From NCBI RefSeq assembly GCF_033096445.1, contig NZ_AP028155.1, forward strand, positions 749,880-813,879: a stretch of DNA of 64,000 nucleotides, written 5' to 3'. Below the pieces are notes generated by a model. That model was not told the origin of the DNA and searched no databases. It saw only the letters and a list, made by a program, of their open reading frames with translations. The first letter of the stretch is position 1. The number at the start of each line of letters is the position of its first letter. The position numbers and the translations under genes are program-made. Of the stretch, positions 52,755 through 61,501 are shown one piece after another. Source of the DNA: Butyricimonas faecihominis. GTDB lineage: Bacteria > Bacteroidota > Bacteroidia > Bacteroidales > Marinifilaceae.

Positions 52755-53756
52755 CTATTTTGCCGCTGCCTGATTTACCGTGATGGCAACAAGGTTCACG
52801 ATGTCGCTTACGGAACAACCTCTTGACAGGTCGTTAATCGGGGCTGCCATTCCTTGGAGGACGGGACCCACCGCTTCAATTCCTGCAATACGTTGCACGA
52901 GTTTATAGCTGATGTTTCCAACTTCAAGACTCGGGAATATCAACACGTTAGCTTTACCGGCCACGGGACTGCCCGGGGCTTTGCTGGCACCTACCGATGC
53001 CACGAGGGCCGCGTCAGCTTGCATTTCACCGTCGATCATCACGTCGGGAGCCATTTGTTTGGCGAGTTCCGTTGCTTTCACTACTTTGTCAACCAGTTCG
53101 TTTTTAGCTGATCCTTTGGTGGAGAAACTTAACATGGCAACTCTCGGTTCGATTTTAGCGATAGCTCTGGCTGTTCCGGCAGTAGCCACGGCGATCTGGG
53201 CCAATTCTTCCGCGGTCGGATTAGGCAGTACGGCACAGTCGGCACATACGATTAGGCCGTTTTCTCCATATTCCGGTTTGTTGGTTAATAACAAGAATGC
53301 TCCTGATACAACAGACATACCCGGTAAGGTTTTCACGATCTGTAACGCGGGACGTAACACGTCTCCGGTAGCATTTTTTGCCCCGGCAACTTCACCATCG
53401 GCATCCCCGCTCTTAATCATCAAAGTGGCAAGGTATAGCGGGTCAAGAACGAGTTTCAAAGCTTGTTCTTTTGTCATACCTTTACTCTTGCGAAGTTCAA
53501 CCAAAAGGTCTGCATACGCTTCTTTCTTCTCGTGATTTTCGGGATCGATGATTGTGGCTTTACCGATATTTTTCAATTCGAATTTCTCGGCCAACGCTTT
53601 AATTTCAGCCGGATTACCGATCAAGATGATTTGAGCAATACCTTCAGCTATCAAGATGTCGGCTGCTTTCAACGTACGTTCTTCTGTTCCTTCCGGAAGT
53701 ACAATCCGTTTGTTGCACTTCTTCGCATTTTCTTTGATTTGTTCAAGGAGATTCAT
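52755..53756 (-). CDS. pta: Phosphate acetyltransferase
   Basis: A 333-residue short-form Pta without the N-terminal DRTGG regulatory domain. RIVLPEGTEERTLKAADILI opens the protein; the C-terminal part has VMIDGEMQADAALV, KANVLIFPSLEVGNISYKLVQR and GPVLQGMAAPINDLSRGCSV. It converts acetyl-CoA and phosphate to acetyl phosphate for the kinase encoded downstream. A possible -7 element TACTTTCG is at 53807-53800. Confidence 0.97.
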   Translation of the reverse strand: MNLLEQIKENAKKCNKRIVLPEGTEERTLKAADILIAEGIAQIILIGNPAEIKALAEKFELKNIGKATIIDPENHEKKEAYADLLVELRKSKGMTKEQALKLVLDPLYLATLMIKSGDADGEVAGAKNATGDVLRPALQIVKTLPGMSVVSGAFLLLTNKPEYGENGLIVCADCAVLPNPTAEELAQIAVATAGTARAIAKIEPRVAMLSFSTKGSAKNELVDKVVKATELAKQMAPDVMIDGEMQADAALVASVGASKAPGSPVAGKANVLIFPSLEVGNISYKLVQRIAGIEAVGPVLQGMAAPINDLSRGCSVSDIVNLVAITVNQAAAK

Positions 53757-53885
53757 GATATTTTTATTTTAAATATATAGTTACTCGCAATCGTTAGCGC
53801 GAAAGTAGAAATAAATAATCAATTTGTAATGCAGACATTACAAAAAAGTTCATTTTCGGGGAAAAGTTTATTATTTACTCTTATT

Positions 53886-54377
53886 TCATTTTCCGAGCTT
53901 GAAACGAATACGCAATACTCCATCATTGAAATCGAACGAGATGATGCGGAACGTGCCGATCTCGGCCGTGTTGGTGACATGAAGTCCGATGCAGGCGCAT
54001 TGATCGTAATCCCCGATACGAATTACCCGCACGGTCTTTATACCCGGTTCAGGAAGGCGGGTAAGGTTGATGCCTGCCGGCACCTGATCGATCGGGTAGA
54101 AAATTTCTTCCACGTTGATGTTTTGTTGTATAATGTCGTTTACCGCTTGCTCCACGGTGGCAATGTCTTCGGCAGAAGGTGCCGTTTTGAAGTGGTAATC
54201 ACATTTGGATTTCTTTTTCTCTATATGGGCGGAGAAAGAACGTTCACAATGGAAGTATTTGACCATCTGAGAATTTAGTAGGTGTTCCGCTGTGTGCATC
54301 GGTGCGATTGACACATCCTGAAATTTTGGGGCTGCTTGGCTTATTTCCATCATAGACAAGTTTTTATTTTTAGACAT
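53886..54377 (-). CDS. AlaX-like trans-editing domain protein
   Basis: A 163-residue protein related to the editing/SAD domain of alanyl- and threonyl-tRNA synthetases. The zinc ligands are visible as HTAEHLLN (HxxxH) and CACIGLHV (CxxxH). Such proteins clear mischarged tRNA-Ala. The promoter element TACTTTTG (54390-54383) ends six bases before the first ATG, so the true start may be the ATG at 54353 or 54350. It lies upstream of pta on the same strand. Confidence 0.78.
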   Translation of the reverse strand: MSKNKNLSMMEISQAAPKFQDVSIAPMHTAEHLLNSQMVKYFHCERSFSAHIEKKKSKCDYHFKTAPSAEDIATVEQAVNDIIQQNINVEEIFYPIDQVPAGINLTRLPEPGIKTVRVIRIGDYDQCACIGLHVTNTAEIGTFRIISFDFNDGVLRIRFKLGK

Positions 54378-54382
54378 AAAGA

Positions 54383-54390
54383 CAAAAGTA
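54383..54390 (-). promoter_or_regulatory. -7 element TACTTTTG for the AlaX-like gene
   Basis: An exact TAnnTTTG match on the - strand. Transcription would begin at or inside the first possible start codon, which argues for a downstream start. Confidence 0.45.
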
Positions 54391-54410
54391 CATATTTTTC
54401 TGATGGGTGG

Positions 54411-54788
54411 TTATATATGTTTATATTCTCTGAATTTTCTTTTTATTTCGATACGTTCACCACCAAAGTTTATTAATAAGCCGTGGTCTGTATTGGTAGC
54501 GGTTAAGTAATTTACTAATTGGGTTTCGTGTATGGGAAGGAGATGTTGTACCGCTTTAAGCTCAATGATTATTTTTCCTTCTACGATTATGTCCGCTCTA
54601 AATTCTCCTACAATTTCATTTTTGTAATATACATTTATAGGAGTTTCTGTATCTGCATGAATACCTTTTTCTTTTAATTCTATTATCAATGCTTTCTGAT
54701 AAACATTCTCAAGAAAACCCGCAGCAAGATGTGTTCTTACATCATAAGCACACTGAATAACAGTTTTTATCAGATTTTCTATTTCCAT
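54411..54788 (-). CDS. GxxExxY protein
   Basis: A 125-residue protein with the eponymous motif GFLENVY and a PD-(D/E)xK-like core EFRADIIVEGKIIIELKA, then ETQLVNYLTATNTDHGLLINFG. The family is widespread and resembles nuclease folds; no function is established. It is a short stand-alone gene between the AlaX-like and lipoprotein genes. Confidence 0.92.
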   Translation of the reverse strand: MEIENLIKTVIQCAYDVRTHLAAGFLENVYQKALIIELKEKGIHADTETPINVYYKNEIVGEFRADIIVEGKIIIELKAVQHLLPIHETQLVNYLTATNTDHGLLINFGGERIEIKRKFREYKHI

Positions 54789-54899
54789 ATTTCTTTTTTG
54801 TTCTTATGTTCTTCTGTCTTATAAACAAGATAATATGTCTCCTTTGTGTACGTTGGGGAATGCTCTTGTTTGTTGGGTTGAATCTTTTGTTCCATATTT

Positions 54900-55349
54900 T
54901 TATTCGTGTTTGTCAAAGATGAGTTCATATTTTCTTAATCTTCGTTTGGATTTAAATGTCCATTTTTCCGGATTCCAGTAGGAGTATTCCACGGGAGTTG
55001 TATTGGCATAGATATGTTGAATCCATTTTCCCCAGAATTGAAGGTCATTGTCTTCAAACCTGTAATCATCTGGTTTATAATATTTGCCGCATAGTTCAGA
55101 TCCTTCTTCCAGTACTATTTTGGTGTGGGGGTAGACGATATGGGTAGTATCATTCAATCGAGTGTCCATGTTTTCTTCGGTTCTCCAATTCCCATATAGC
55201 CGGAGCGTGTCGTAATTCACGATGATCCGGAGCGTGTCGTCTGTATTGTTAATCACGTGGTACTCGTCTTGACACCAGTAATCGCATCCTGTAAATAGAA
55301 TTGTTAGTAGGGAGAAAAGTAATGTTTTTAGTCGGTTCTTGTTTTTCAT
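54900..55349 (-). CDS. Small lipoprotein of unknown family
   Basis: A 149-residue lipoprotein with lipobox LFTGC (Cys ~22). The body is rich in Tyr, Trp and Asp with strand-like spacing (DTLRIIVNYDTLRLYG, EYSYWNPEKWTF). I do not recognise the family. Nothing in the neighbourhood suggests a partner. Confidence 0.72.
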   Translation of the reverse strand: MKNKNRLKTLLFSLLTILFTGCDYWCQDEYHVINNTDDTLRIIVNYDTLRLYGNWRTEENMDTRLNDTTHIVYPHTKIVLEEGSELCGKYYKPDDYRFEDNDLQFWGKWIQHIYANTTPVEYSYWNPEKWTFKSKRRLRKYELIFDKHE

Positions 55350-55475
55350 GTTGTATTGTTATTGGTTGCGTGTAATATAAAATGCCTGAGGTGTATCTTG
55401 TAACTACAAGTGTAATGCTTTTTAGGAGAATAAACAATCGAAGTGAAAATAATTTCTTGGTTTGAATTAAATCAC

Positions 55476-55483
55476 TAACTTTG
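55476..55483 (+). promoter_or_regulatory. -7 element TAACTTTG for fabG
   Basis: An exact TAnnTTTG match 86 bp before the fabG start codon, with TTG at 55457-55459 a little closer than ideal for -33. Confidence 0.55.
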
Positions 55484-55495
55484 TCGCTTGATCGG

Positions 55496-55531
55496 GTGGG
55501 ATTTTCCCGCCGCGGGATCACTTGACAAGTG
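55496..55531 (+). promoter_or_regulatory. Leader hairpins upstream of fabG
   Basis: GGTGGGA (55496-55502) can pair with TCCCGCC (55505-55511, with one G-T), although the loop is only two to three bases, and CACTTGACAAGTG (55519-55531) is a perfect 13-bp palindrome. Both lie inside the predicted 5' leader and could be an operator or a stabilising element. Confidence 0.4.
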
Positions 55532-55569
55532 GTTCCGGTTTAAATTTAGGTTTAAATAAAACTGTAATT

Positions 55570-56316
55570 ATGAAGTTATTAGAAGGAAAGACCGCCATTA
55601 TCACGGGGGCATCAAGAGGAATCGGAAAGGCTGTGGCATTGGAATTTGCCCGTCAAGGAGCGAACATCGCTTTCACCGATTTAAGATATGATGAAATAGC
55701 TCAGGAAACCGAAAAAGAAATTGCCGCTTTGGGTGTGAAAGCTAAAATGTTTGCTTCCAATGCTGCTGATTTCGCGGCTACGAATGCTACCGTGGATGAG
55801 ATTGTTAAAGAATTCGGACGTGTAGATATACTTGTAAATAATGCTGGTATCACGAAAGACACCTTGTTAATGCGTATGAGTGAAGAACAATGGGATGCCG
55901 TGATCAACGTGAATTTGAAATCTGTGTTTAATTTCACGAAAGCCGTGTCTGCCGTTATGTTACGTCAGAAATCGGGTTCCATTATCAGCATGAGTTCCGT
56001 GGTAGGAGTGAGTGGTAATGCCGGACAAGCAAACTATGCTGCATCTAAAGCCGGGATTATCGGATTCACGAAGAGCGTGGCCAAAGAACTTGGCTCTCGT
56101 AATATTCGTGCTAACGCTGTTGCTCCGGGATTTATCATTACCGATATGACCGCGCAATTGTCTGAGGACGTGCGTAAGGAGTGGGCTGCTAAAATTCCAT
56201 TGAAGAGAGGCGGTACTCCGGAAGATATTGCAAAGGTATGCGTATTCTTGGCTTCTGATTTGTCTGCTTACGTGACAGGTCAGACAATCCACGTTTGTGG
56301 GGGAATGAATATGTAA
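55570..56316 (+). CDS. fabG: 3-oxoacyl-[ACP] reductase
   Basis: A 248-residue short-chain dehydrogenase of the fatty-acid cycle. NADP motif TGASRGIGKAVALEFARQG, NNAGITKD, the catalytic serine in SMSSVVGVSGN and the YxxxK tyrosine/lysine in NYAASKAGIIGF are present; the end YVTGQTIHVCGGMNM is typical FabG. ATG 55570 gives the family start; the in-frame ATG-less upstream extension would cover the leader hairpins. It is single, not beside acpP or fabF. Confidence 0.95.
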   Translation: MKLLEGKTAIITGASRGIGKAVALEFARQGANIAFTDLRYDEIAQETEKEIAALGVKAKMFASNAADFAATNATVDEIVKEFGRVDILVNNAGITKDTLLMRMSEEQWDAVINVNLKSVFNFTKAVSAVMLRQKSGSIISMSSVVGVSGNAGQANYAASKAGIIGFTKSVAKELGSRNIRANAVAPGFIITDMTAQLSEDVRKEWAAKIPLKRGGTPEDIAKVCVFLASDLSAYVTGQTIHVCGGMNM

Positions 56317-56362
56317 TATCCGCCTAAAAGTTTGGTTATAATTGTCGTAGATGGAGACGGTA

Positions 56363-56394
56363 GGGGTATTGAAATTCAATACCCCATTTTTTTT
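56363..56394 (+). terminator. Terminator of fabG overlapping the end of the kinase gene
   Basis: GGGGTATTGA (56363-56372) pairs with TCAATACCCC (56376-56385) and is followed by A and eight T. The stop codon of the convergent histidine kinase (56376-56378) lies inside the hairpin, so its last codons are part of the terminator. Confidence 0.92.
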
Positions 56395-58001
56395 ACCGGA
56401 TGTTGAATTGTGAAACAGGAGCCTTCTCCAACTTTGGAGGTTACTGTGATCGTCCCTTTTAGATGCTCTATGATTGTATGGCTGATTGCCAAGCCTAGTC
56501 CTGTTCCTTGAACAAAATTGTCACCCTTGTAGAAACGTTCGAAAATACGGTTTATCTTATCTTCGTCAATTCCGCTACCTGTGTCTTTCACGAAAATGGA
56601 AACCTGATCGTTATTCTGCTTGTAACCAAGTGTGACTGCTCCTTTGGAGGTGAACTTGATAGCATTGTTGATCAAGTTGTTAATGACTTGTTTTAAGCGT
56701 AGGGGATCGGTCGTGATGATCGTGTCGGTTGCAGGAAGGTCCAAAAGTAATTCTACCTCTTGCGGGACATTTATTTGTTGGGCTCGTAGGATATTTTGTA
56801 ATAAAGGCGTAAGCGGTTGTTCTGTTATGTTGAAAACCATCGTGTTGGATTCTATTTTTGAGAGATCGAGTATGTCGGATATAAGTGCTAGTAGCTGTTC
56901 GCAATTCAGGTATATCAATGATAAAAATTCTTTGATCTCCTCTTTCTGGAAAGACATATCTCCATCAACCAGTAAATTGGAAAAGCCGACAATGGCATTT
57001 AACGGTGTCCGTATTTCATGGCTCATGTTGGCAAGGAATGCACTTTTAAGTTTATCGCTTTGTTGTGCTTTGTCACGGGCTTTGGTTAATTCTTCTTCAA
57101 TTTTCTTGTGTTCCTGTGTACTCATGCAGACACCAACGAGCCGGAAAGGAGTTTGTGTTCCTTGACCGAGATAAGTGGATTGGGCCTCGAACCATTCCCA
57201 TTGTCCGTCGCCTCGCCGAAGACGGTAGCTCACGGGGGTCTCGATTAAACTTCCATGAACAGTGAGCGTAAGAGCCGTGATTACCCCTTCAATATCATTG
57301 GGATGCACCATTTGGGCAAATTGTTCGTTTGTTAGCGTGCAATCCCCGGCAGGAATTCCAAGGTATTCGAAATAACGGGGATCAATAATCATCAGATTAC
57401 ATTTTATATCGTATGACCAAGGAAATATTTTCGTGCGGTGTAGGGCCATGTTCAACACGTATTCTTGGGTAAGTTCGGTCACGACGTTTCGGAACGTGAA
57501 TATGATATAATTTGAATCTTCTTCTCCGGTAACATTTTTGAAATAGCCTTTCACTAGAAAAGAGATGGCATTGGTTGCCCCGTGGATGAACGTGTCAGGT
57601 GGGAGTGTAACTTCCTGCTCGTCTTTTTGTAGGAGACTCAAAAGTTTATCCAGAATATTGAGGTTCTCGTGGAAAATTGAAAATACTTCCCGAATGTTTT
57701 TATCCCTTATGTCTTGTTTTTGTACTCCGAGTTCGGTAGCGGCCTGACGATTTACCTGTTTGATTGTCCCATTCGGGGTTAATAGAATAAATCCCGCCGG
57801 TACGGAATCAAGAAGTTCTCGAGCGAACTTTTGTTGCGTGTCTAATTGCTTCTCCTTTACCAGTCTTTCGTATTTTCGCTTTCGTGCTATCAAGTAGAAA
57901 ATGAGGGTAAGAATGACGATAGCGGCCAATAGAATAATGTTTAATGTTATACTATATTGAATAGATGCGTCGCCAGTGAATAAATTTATCTGGTCAATCA
58001 T
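56376..58001 (-). CDS. PAS-domain sensor histidine kinase, no receiver
   Basis: A 541-residue kinase. One membrane helix is at ~20-40 (LNIILLAAIVILTLIFYLIA) after a short periplasmic stretch, then a PAS domain at ~60-170 (DSVPAGFILLTPNGTIKQVN), a second PAS_3-type at ~190-300 (MVHPNDIEGVI, GQWEWFEAQSTYLG), HisKA (FLANMSHEIRTPLNAIVGFSNLL) and HATPase_c (QVINNLINNAIKFT, DTGSGIDEDKINRIFERFY, GTGLGLAISHTII). Its start overlaps the stop of the AraC gene by four bases (ATGA), so they are co-translated. No receiver domain is encoded on either chain. Confidence 0.93.
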   Translation of the reverse strand: MIDQINLFTGDASIQYSITLNIILLAAIVILTLIFYLIARKRKYERLVKEKQLDTQQKFARELLDSVPAGFILLTPNGTIKQVNRQAATELGVQKQDIRDKNIREVFSIFHENLNILDKLLSLLQKDEQEVTLPPDTFIHGATNAISFLVKGYFKNVTGEEDSNYIIFTFRNVVTELTQEYVLNMALHRTKIFPWSYDIKCNLMIIDPRYFEYLGIPAGDCTLTNEQFAQMVHPNDIEGVITALTLTVHGSLIETPVSYRLRRGDGQWEWFEAQSTYLGQGTQTPFRLVGVCMSTQEHKKIEEELTKARDKAQQSDKLKSAFLANMSHEIRTPLNAIVGFSNLLVDGDMSFQKEEIKEFLSLIYLNCEQLLALISDILDLSKIESNTMVFNITEQPLTPLLQNILRAQQINVPQEVELLLDLPATDTIITTDPLRLKQVINNLINNAIKFTSKGAVTLGYKQNNDQVSIFVKDTGSGIDEDKINRIFERFYKGDNFVQGTGLGLAISHTIIEHLKGTITVTSKVGEGSCFTIQHPVKKMGY

Positions 58002-58936
58002 GATATTTTGTGTGTTGTGTTGTTTAATTGATTGTTCCTGTATTCCCGAGGGGACATCTTCATGATACGTTTGAAGAATTTCGTGAAGGTGGATGGAGAA
58101 GGGAAATTCAGGCTATAACTGATTTCCTGTATGGTCTTGGTACTTGAAACAAGTAGGGATTTTGCCAGCGTGATCACGTAATCGTCAATCCATTCCCCCG
58201 CAAATTTTCCGCTAGCGGCATGAATGACTGATGATAGGTATTTAGGGGTTAGACATAATTTGTTTGCATAGAAAATAATGTCTCGTTCTTTGAGGTGATA
58301 TTCTTCGACGAGCGTGATGAAGCGGTTGAATATGCTATTGGGGTGTGATAACTCAAAATCTTTATCTTGCATATGACGATAAACGAAATTGTAAAGATCA
58401 TAAAATAAAGCATGTGCTAGTTTATGTACGGCTAGTTCAGAAAAATGAGGATTCAGTTTATCTGTTTTCCTAGATAATAGTGAATAATATGATTCCAATA
58501 GTTTAATTTCACCCTCTTTAAGTCCAACAACCGGATGGAATTGCATTTTAAATCGCAAGGGAATCATTTCTTGGCATTTCTCTTTGAAGTAGTCTGACGA
58601 GATGAAAATAATCTTTGTCTCGTAATCCAGTGTTGTATGAATCGGTTTGATGACTTGCTTGGGAAGTACGACAATCAAGTGGTTCTTTTTGATATGATAG
58701 TTTTGAGTATTGATCATGATTTCCGCTTCTCCCCGGGTACAAAGCGAAAAAGAACAGGTTTCTGTCACGATGAACCCCTGCCTACTGATTTCTTCTCCAA
58801 TGAATGCTTTTTCATGGGTCACATGGTTATAAATGATTAGACTTTCCGAGGTATAATCCGGGGGTACCCGCCGGGCGAGTTCCTTGATATTGATAGTCGC
58901 ATATTCTTTCATTTTTCCATCTAAATAGTTAAGCAA
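57998..58936 (-). CDS. AraC-family transcriptional regulator
   Basis: A 312-residue regulator. Residues ~40-190 form a cupin-like ligand domain (FSLCTRGEAEIMINTQNYHI, KKNHLIVVLPKQV). The two AraC helix-turn-helix motifs are at ~210-300 (YANKLCLTPKYLSSVIHAAS and IQEISYSLNFPSPSTFTKFF, then MSPREYRN). ATG 58912 is an alternative start. It is directly upstream of, and overlaps, the kinase gene, so the kinase may control this activator, although no phospho-acceptor is visible. Confidence 0.93.
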   Translation of the reverse strand: MLNYLDGKMKEYATINIKELARRVPPDYTSESLIIYNHVTHEKAFIGEEISRQGFIVTETCSFSLCTRGEAEIMINTQNYHIKKNHLIVVLPKQVIKPIHTTLDYETKIIFISSDYFKEKCQEMIPLRFKMQFHPVVGLKEGEIKLLESYYSLLSRKTDKLNPHFSELAVHKLAHALFYDLYNFVYRHMQDKDFELSHPNSIFNRFITLVEEYHLKERDIIFYANKLCLTPKYLSSVIHAASGKFAGEWIDDYVITLAKSLLVSSTKTIQEISYSLNFPSPSTFTKFFKRIMKMSPREYRNNQLNNTTHKIS

Positions 58937-59212
58937 AGGAATGAATAATCTACTACATATCCAACGACATTCCGACGTTTAGTTTATTTATACCGTCCTA
59001 AAGGAAACTAATAATTTATTGACAATTCGCACGCTTTATCCGGGAAGTTGTTTTTTCTCGATGACCGTTTGGTTATTTCCCGGAATATTTCTACTTTTAA
59101 AACATCGTATTTGAATGGTTGCCGAAAAGTCAGGCCGTGATTGTGGCTCACTTTTTGTAAACTTAAAATAAAACAAACAAGTAATTTCATGGAAAGGCGT
59201 GTAAAATATAAG

Positions 59213-60172
59213 ATGAAGGCCGGGCTAAAGATAGTCGGGGCATTTTTATTTGTGGGCTTATTAGCCTCATGTAGTAGTTACAAAGTGCTGAATATAGACG
59301 TGTTGCATCCGGGAGAGCTGAATATCGGAAACAAGAATGCACAAATTTTGTTTATCGACCGGAAATTGGTGCATGAGTCGGATTCTCTCTCTGCGTACCA
59401 GTTGTTTGCTAGTTTGCGGTTACGGCGGGACGAGGTTGTCAATCATTTCTATAATGGGGTGCGTGATGGGTTACGTAACGGGGTACAACCTATCTTACTG
59501 GTTAAAGGGTTGGGATTGAACACGGGATATATTCCGGACGGGTATACTCCTGCACCGATTTCCCCGGCAGGTATTGCCGCATTGGAAAAGATTTCCGGAC
59601 AAACATACGTTCTCTCGGTGGAATATTGTAAGTTCGGGTTGGATGGTGCGAGTCGGTTGATGCTTGATACCAATCTTTTCGTGCGTTTATATGACCCGGA
59701 TGGTGTTGTGGTGGATTCCGCAACTACTCATAAATTGGATGATGTGGACGAGACGCTGTTCGAGGGAAATAATTATGATATAATATGTAATTTTTTCTAC
59801 AATAACGGGGTGAAGTACGCGGAACGTTTGACGCCGACATGGAAACCCGAACAACGTAGGATTTACACGAATAACCGTCTGTTGAATCTCGGTTACTATC
59901 ATTTTGAGAACGAGAATGATGAAGAGGCTCAGCGGATATGGAATGCGGCCTTGAACCTGAAGCCCAGAGTAGCGGCTCGTGCTGCGGTGAACTTGGCATG
60001 GTTCTATGAAAAAGATGGTAACTTCTCGTCAGCGAAAGCTTTATTGGAGGCGGCTTTGAAAACATTACAAGCAAATAACATCAATGACAATTTGTCCGTA
60101 TATATTACGGATTACATAAAGCGTTTAGAGAAACGTATCAAGGATGAAACCAAAATTATGGAACAGTTATAA
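59213..60172 (+). CDS. Lipoprotein with DUF6340-like and TPR-like parts
   Basis: A 319-residue lipoprotein with lipobox LLASC (Cys ~20). The N-terminal two thirds (SSYKVLNIDVLHPGELNIG, LSVEYCKFGLDG) match a Bacteroidota-specific lipoprotein family (DUF6340 by recollection). The C-terminus (~225-300) has TPR-like helix pairs LGYYHFENENDEEAQRIWNA and LAWFYEKDGNFSSAKALLEA. An in-frame ATG at 59189 would add eight residues before the signal peptide and is possible. It is 13 bp before the dehydrogenase gene and probably co-transcribed. Confidence 0.78.
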   Translation: MKAGLKIVGAFLFVGLLASCSSYKVLNIDVLHPGELNIGNKNAQILFIDRKLVHESDSLSAYQLFASLRLRRDEVVNHFYNGVRDGLRNGVQPILLVKGLGLNTGYIPDGYTPAPISPAGIAALEKISGQTYVLSVEYCKFGLDGASRLMLDTNLFVRLYDPDGVVVDSATTHKLDDVDETLFEGNNYDIICNFFYNNGVKYAERLTPTWKPEQRRIYTNNRLLNLGYYHFENENDEEAQRIWNAALNLKPRVAARAAVNLAWFYEKDGNFSSAKALLEAALKTLQANNINDNLSVYITDYIKRLEKRIKDETKIMEQL

Positions 60173-60185
60173 ACGATTTTAAAGC

Positions 60186-61343
60186 ATGAGAAATTTCGAT
60201 TATTACAATCCCGTGAAAATTCTTTTCGGGAAAGGAAAAATTGCCGAGATCGCAAAATGGATTCCGAAAGGGATGAAAGTTATGATGACCTACGGTGGTG
60301 GAAGCATCAAGAAAAACGGTGTCTACGAACAAGTGATGGATGCGTTGCAAGGGTTTGATATTGTAGAGTTCGGGGGTATCGAACCGAACCCGAAATACGA
60401 GACTTTGATGCGGGCCGTGGAATTGGCAAAACAGGAAAACGTGGGATTTCTTCTGGCTGTAGGAGGAGGTTCCGTGATTGACGGGACGAAATTTATTGCA
60501 GCTGCAACTTGTTTCGAGGGGAATGAACCTTGGGACATCGTGGCAAAAGGCGCACGGGTGAATGCGGCACTGCCGTTGGGAGCTGTACTGACCCTTCCGG
60601 CTACAGGATCGGAAATGAATAGTGGCGGTGTGATCACTCGCCAGTCCACTTTGGAAAAACTGGCGTTCAATTCTCGCCACGTGTTCCCGAAATTCTCTGT
60701 ACTGGACCCGATGGTGACTTATTCATTGCCCATGAAACAAGTGGCTAACGGGGTGGTTGACACTTTTGTGCATGTCATGGAACAATATTATACTTTCCCG
60801 GAACAAGCTGAGATTCAAGATCGTTTCTCTGAATCAATCTTGAAGACTTTGATTGAGTTGGGACCGAAGTTGATTCATGCCGAGAAACCGAATTATGAAG
60901 ATCGGGCCAACTTCATGTGGGCAGCCACGATGGGGTTGAACGGTTTGATTGCCTGCGGGGTATCGCAAGACTGGTCAACTCACCATATCGGTCATGAATT
61001 GACCGCTTTCAACGGGTTGGATCATGGGATCACGCTGGCGATCGTTTTACCGGGAGTGATGAATGCCACAAAAATTAAACGTCGTGAGAAATTGTTGCAA
61101 TATGCCGCACGTGTGTGGAATATTGACACAGATCAACCTGATGCTGCCGATCAAGCGATTGCCCGTACGGAACAATTTTTCAATGAATTGGGCGTGAAGA
61201 CCCGCCTGTCTGATTACGGCGTGGGTATCGACACGATCGACCGTATTGAAAAGCGTTTCCGTGAACGGGGGGATTTTGCCCTAGGTGGTATCGATGATGT
61301 GAACGTGGATAATGTGAGAGCGATATTAACTTCAAGACTTTAA
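60186..61343 (+). CDS. Iron-containing alcohol dehydrogenase, YqhD/BdhA-like
   Basis: A 385-residue group III alcohol dehydrogenase. The NADPH site has GGGSIKKNG and AVGGGSVIDGTKFIA; the iron ligands are in GVVDTFVHVMEQY (Asp and His), STHHIGHELTAF and NGLDHGITLAIV. YqhD/BdhA-type enzymes reduce aldehydes such as butanal or methylglyoxal with NADPH. It lies just after the lipoprotein gene. The spacer repeat (61350) follows. Confidence 0.94.
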   Translation: MRNFDYYNPVKILFGKGKIAEIAKWIPKGMKVMMTYGGGSIKKNGVYEQVMDALQGFDIVEFGGIEPNPKYETLMRAVELAKQENVGFLLAVGGGSVIDGTKFIAAATCFEGNEPWDIVAKGARVNAALPLGAVLTLPATGSEMNSGGVITRQSTLEKLAFNSRHVFPKFSVLDPMVTYSLPMKQVANGVVDTFVHVMEQYYTFPEQAEIQDRFSESILKTLIELGPKLIHAEKPNYEDRANFMWAATMGLNGLIACGVSQDWSTHHIGHELTAFNGLDHGITLAIVLPGVMNATKIKRREKLLQYAARVWNIDTDQPDAADQAIARTEQFFNELGVKTRLSDYGVGIDTIDRIEKRFRERGDFALGGIDDVNVDNVRAILTSRL

Positions 61344-61349
61344 TAATTG

Positions 61350-61500
61350 AAAATGGAGAATTGAAAATTGAAAATGGCAAAAGTGTCTTTTTTCAAATTC
61401 AATTCTCCATTTTATTCTGTTTACAGAAATTGAAAATCGACTTTTAGTTTAGGATTAATCCTTCTAATTTTCAATTTTCAATTTTCAATTTTCAATTGCC
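61350..61500. repeat. TTGAAAATTG word-repeat spacer with 16-bp inverted repeat
   Basis: AAAATGGAGAATTGAA (61350-61365) pairs perfectly with TTCAATTCTCCATTTT (61398-61413). The rest is built of TTGAAAATTG words in both directions, four TTTTCAA copies at 61468-61496. It probably ends the dehydrogenase transcript and is the same class of spacer repeat seen elsewhere, with another vocabulary. Confidence 0.8.
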
Positions 61501-61501
61501 T

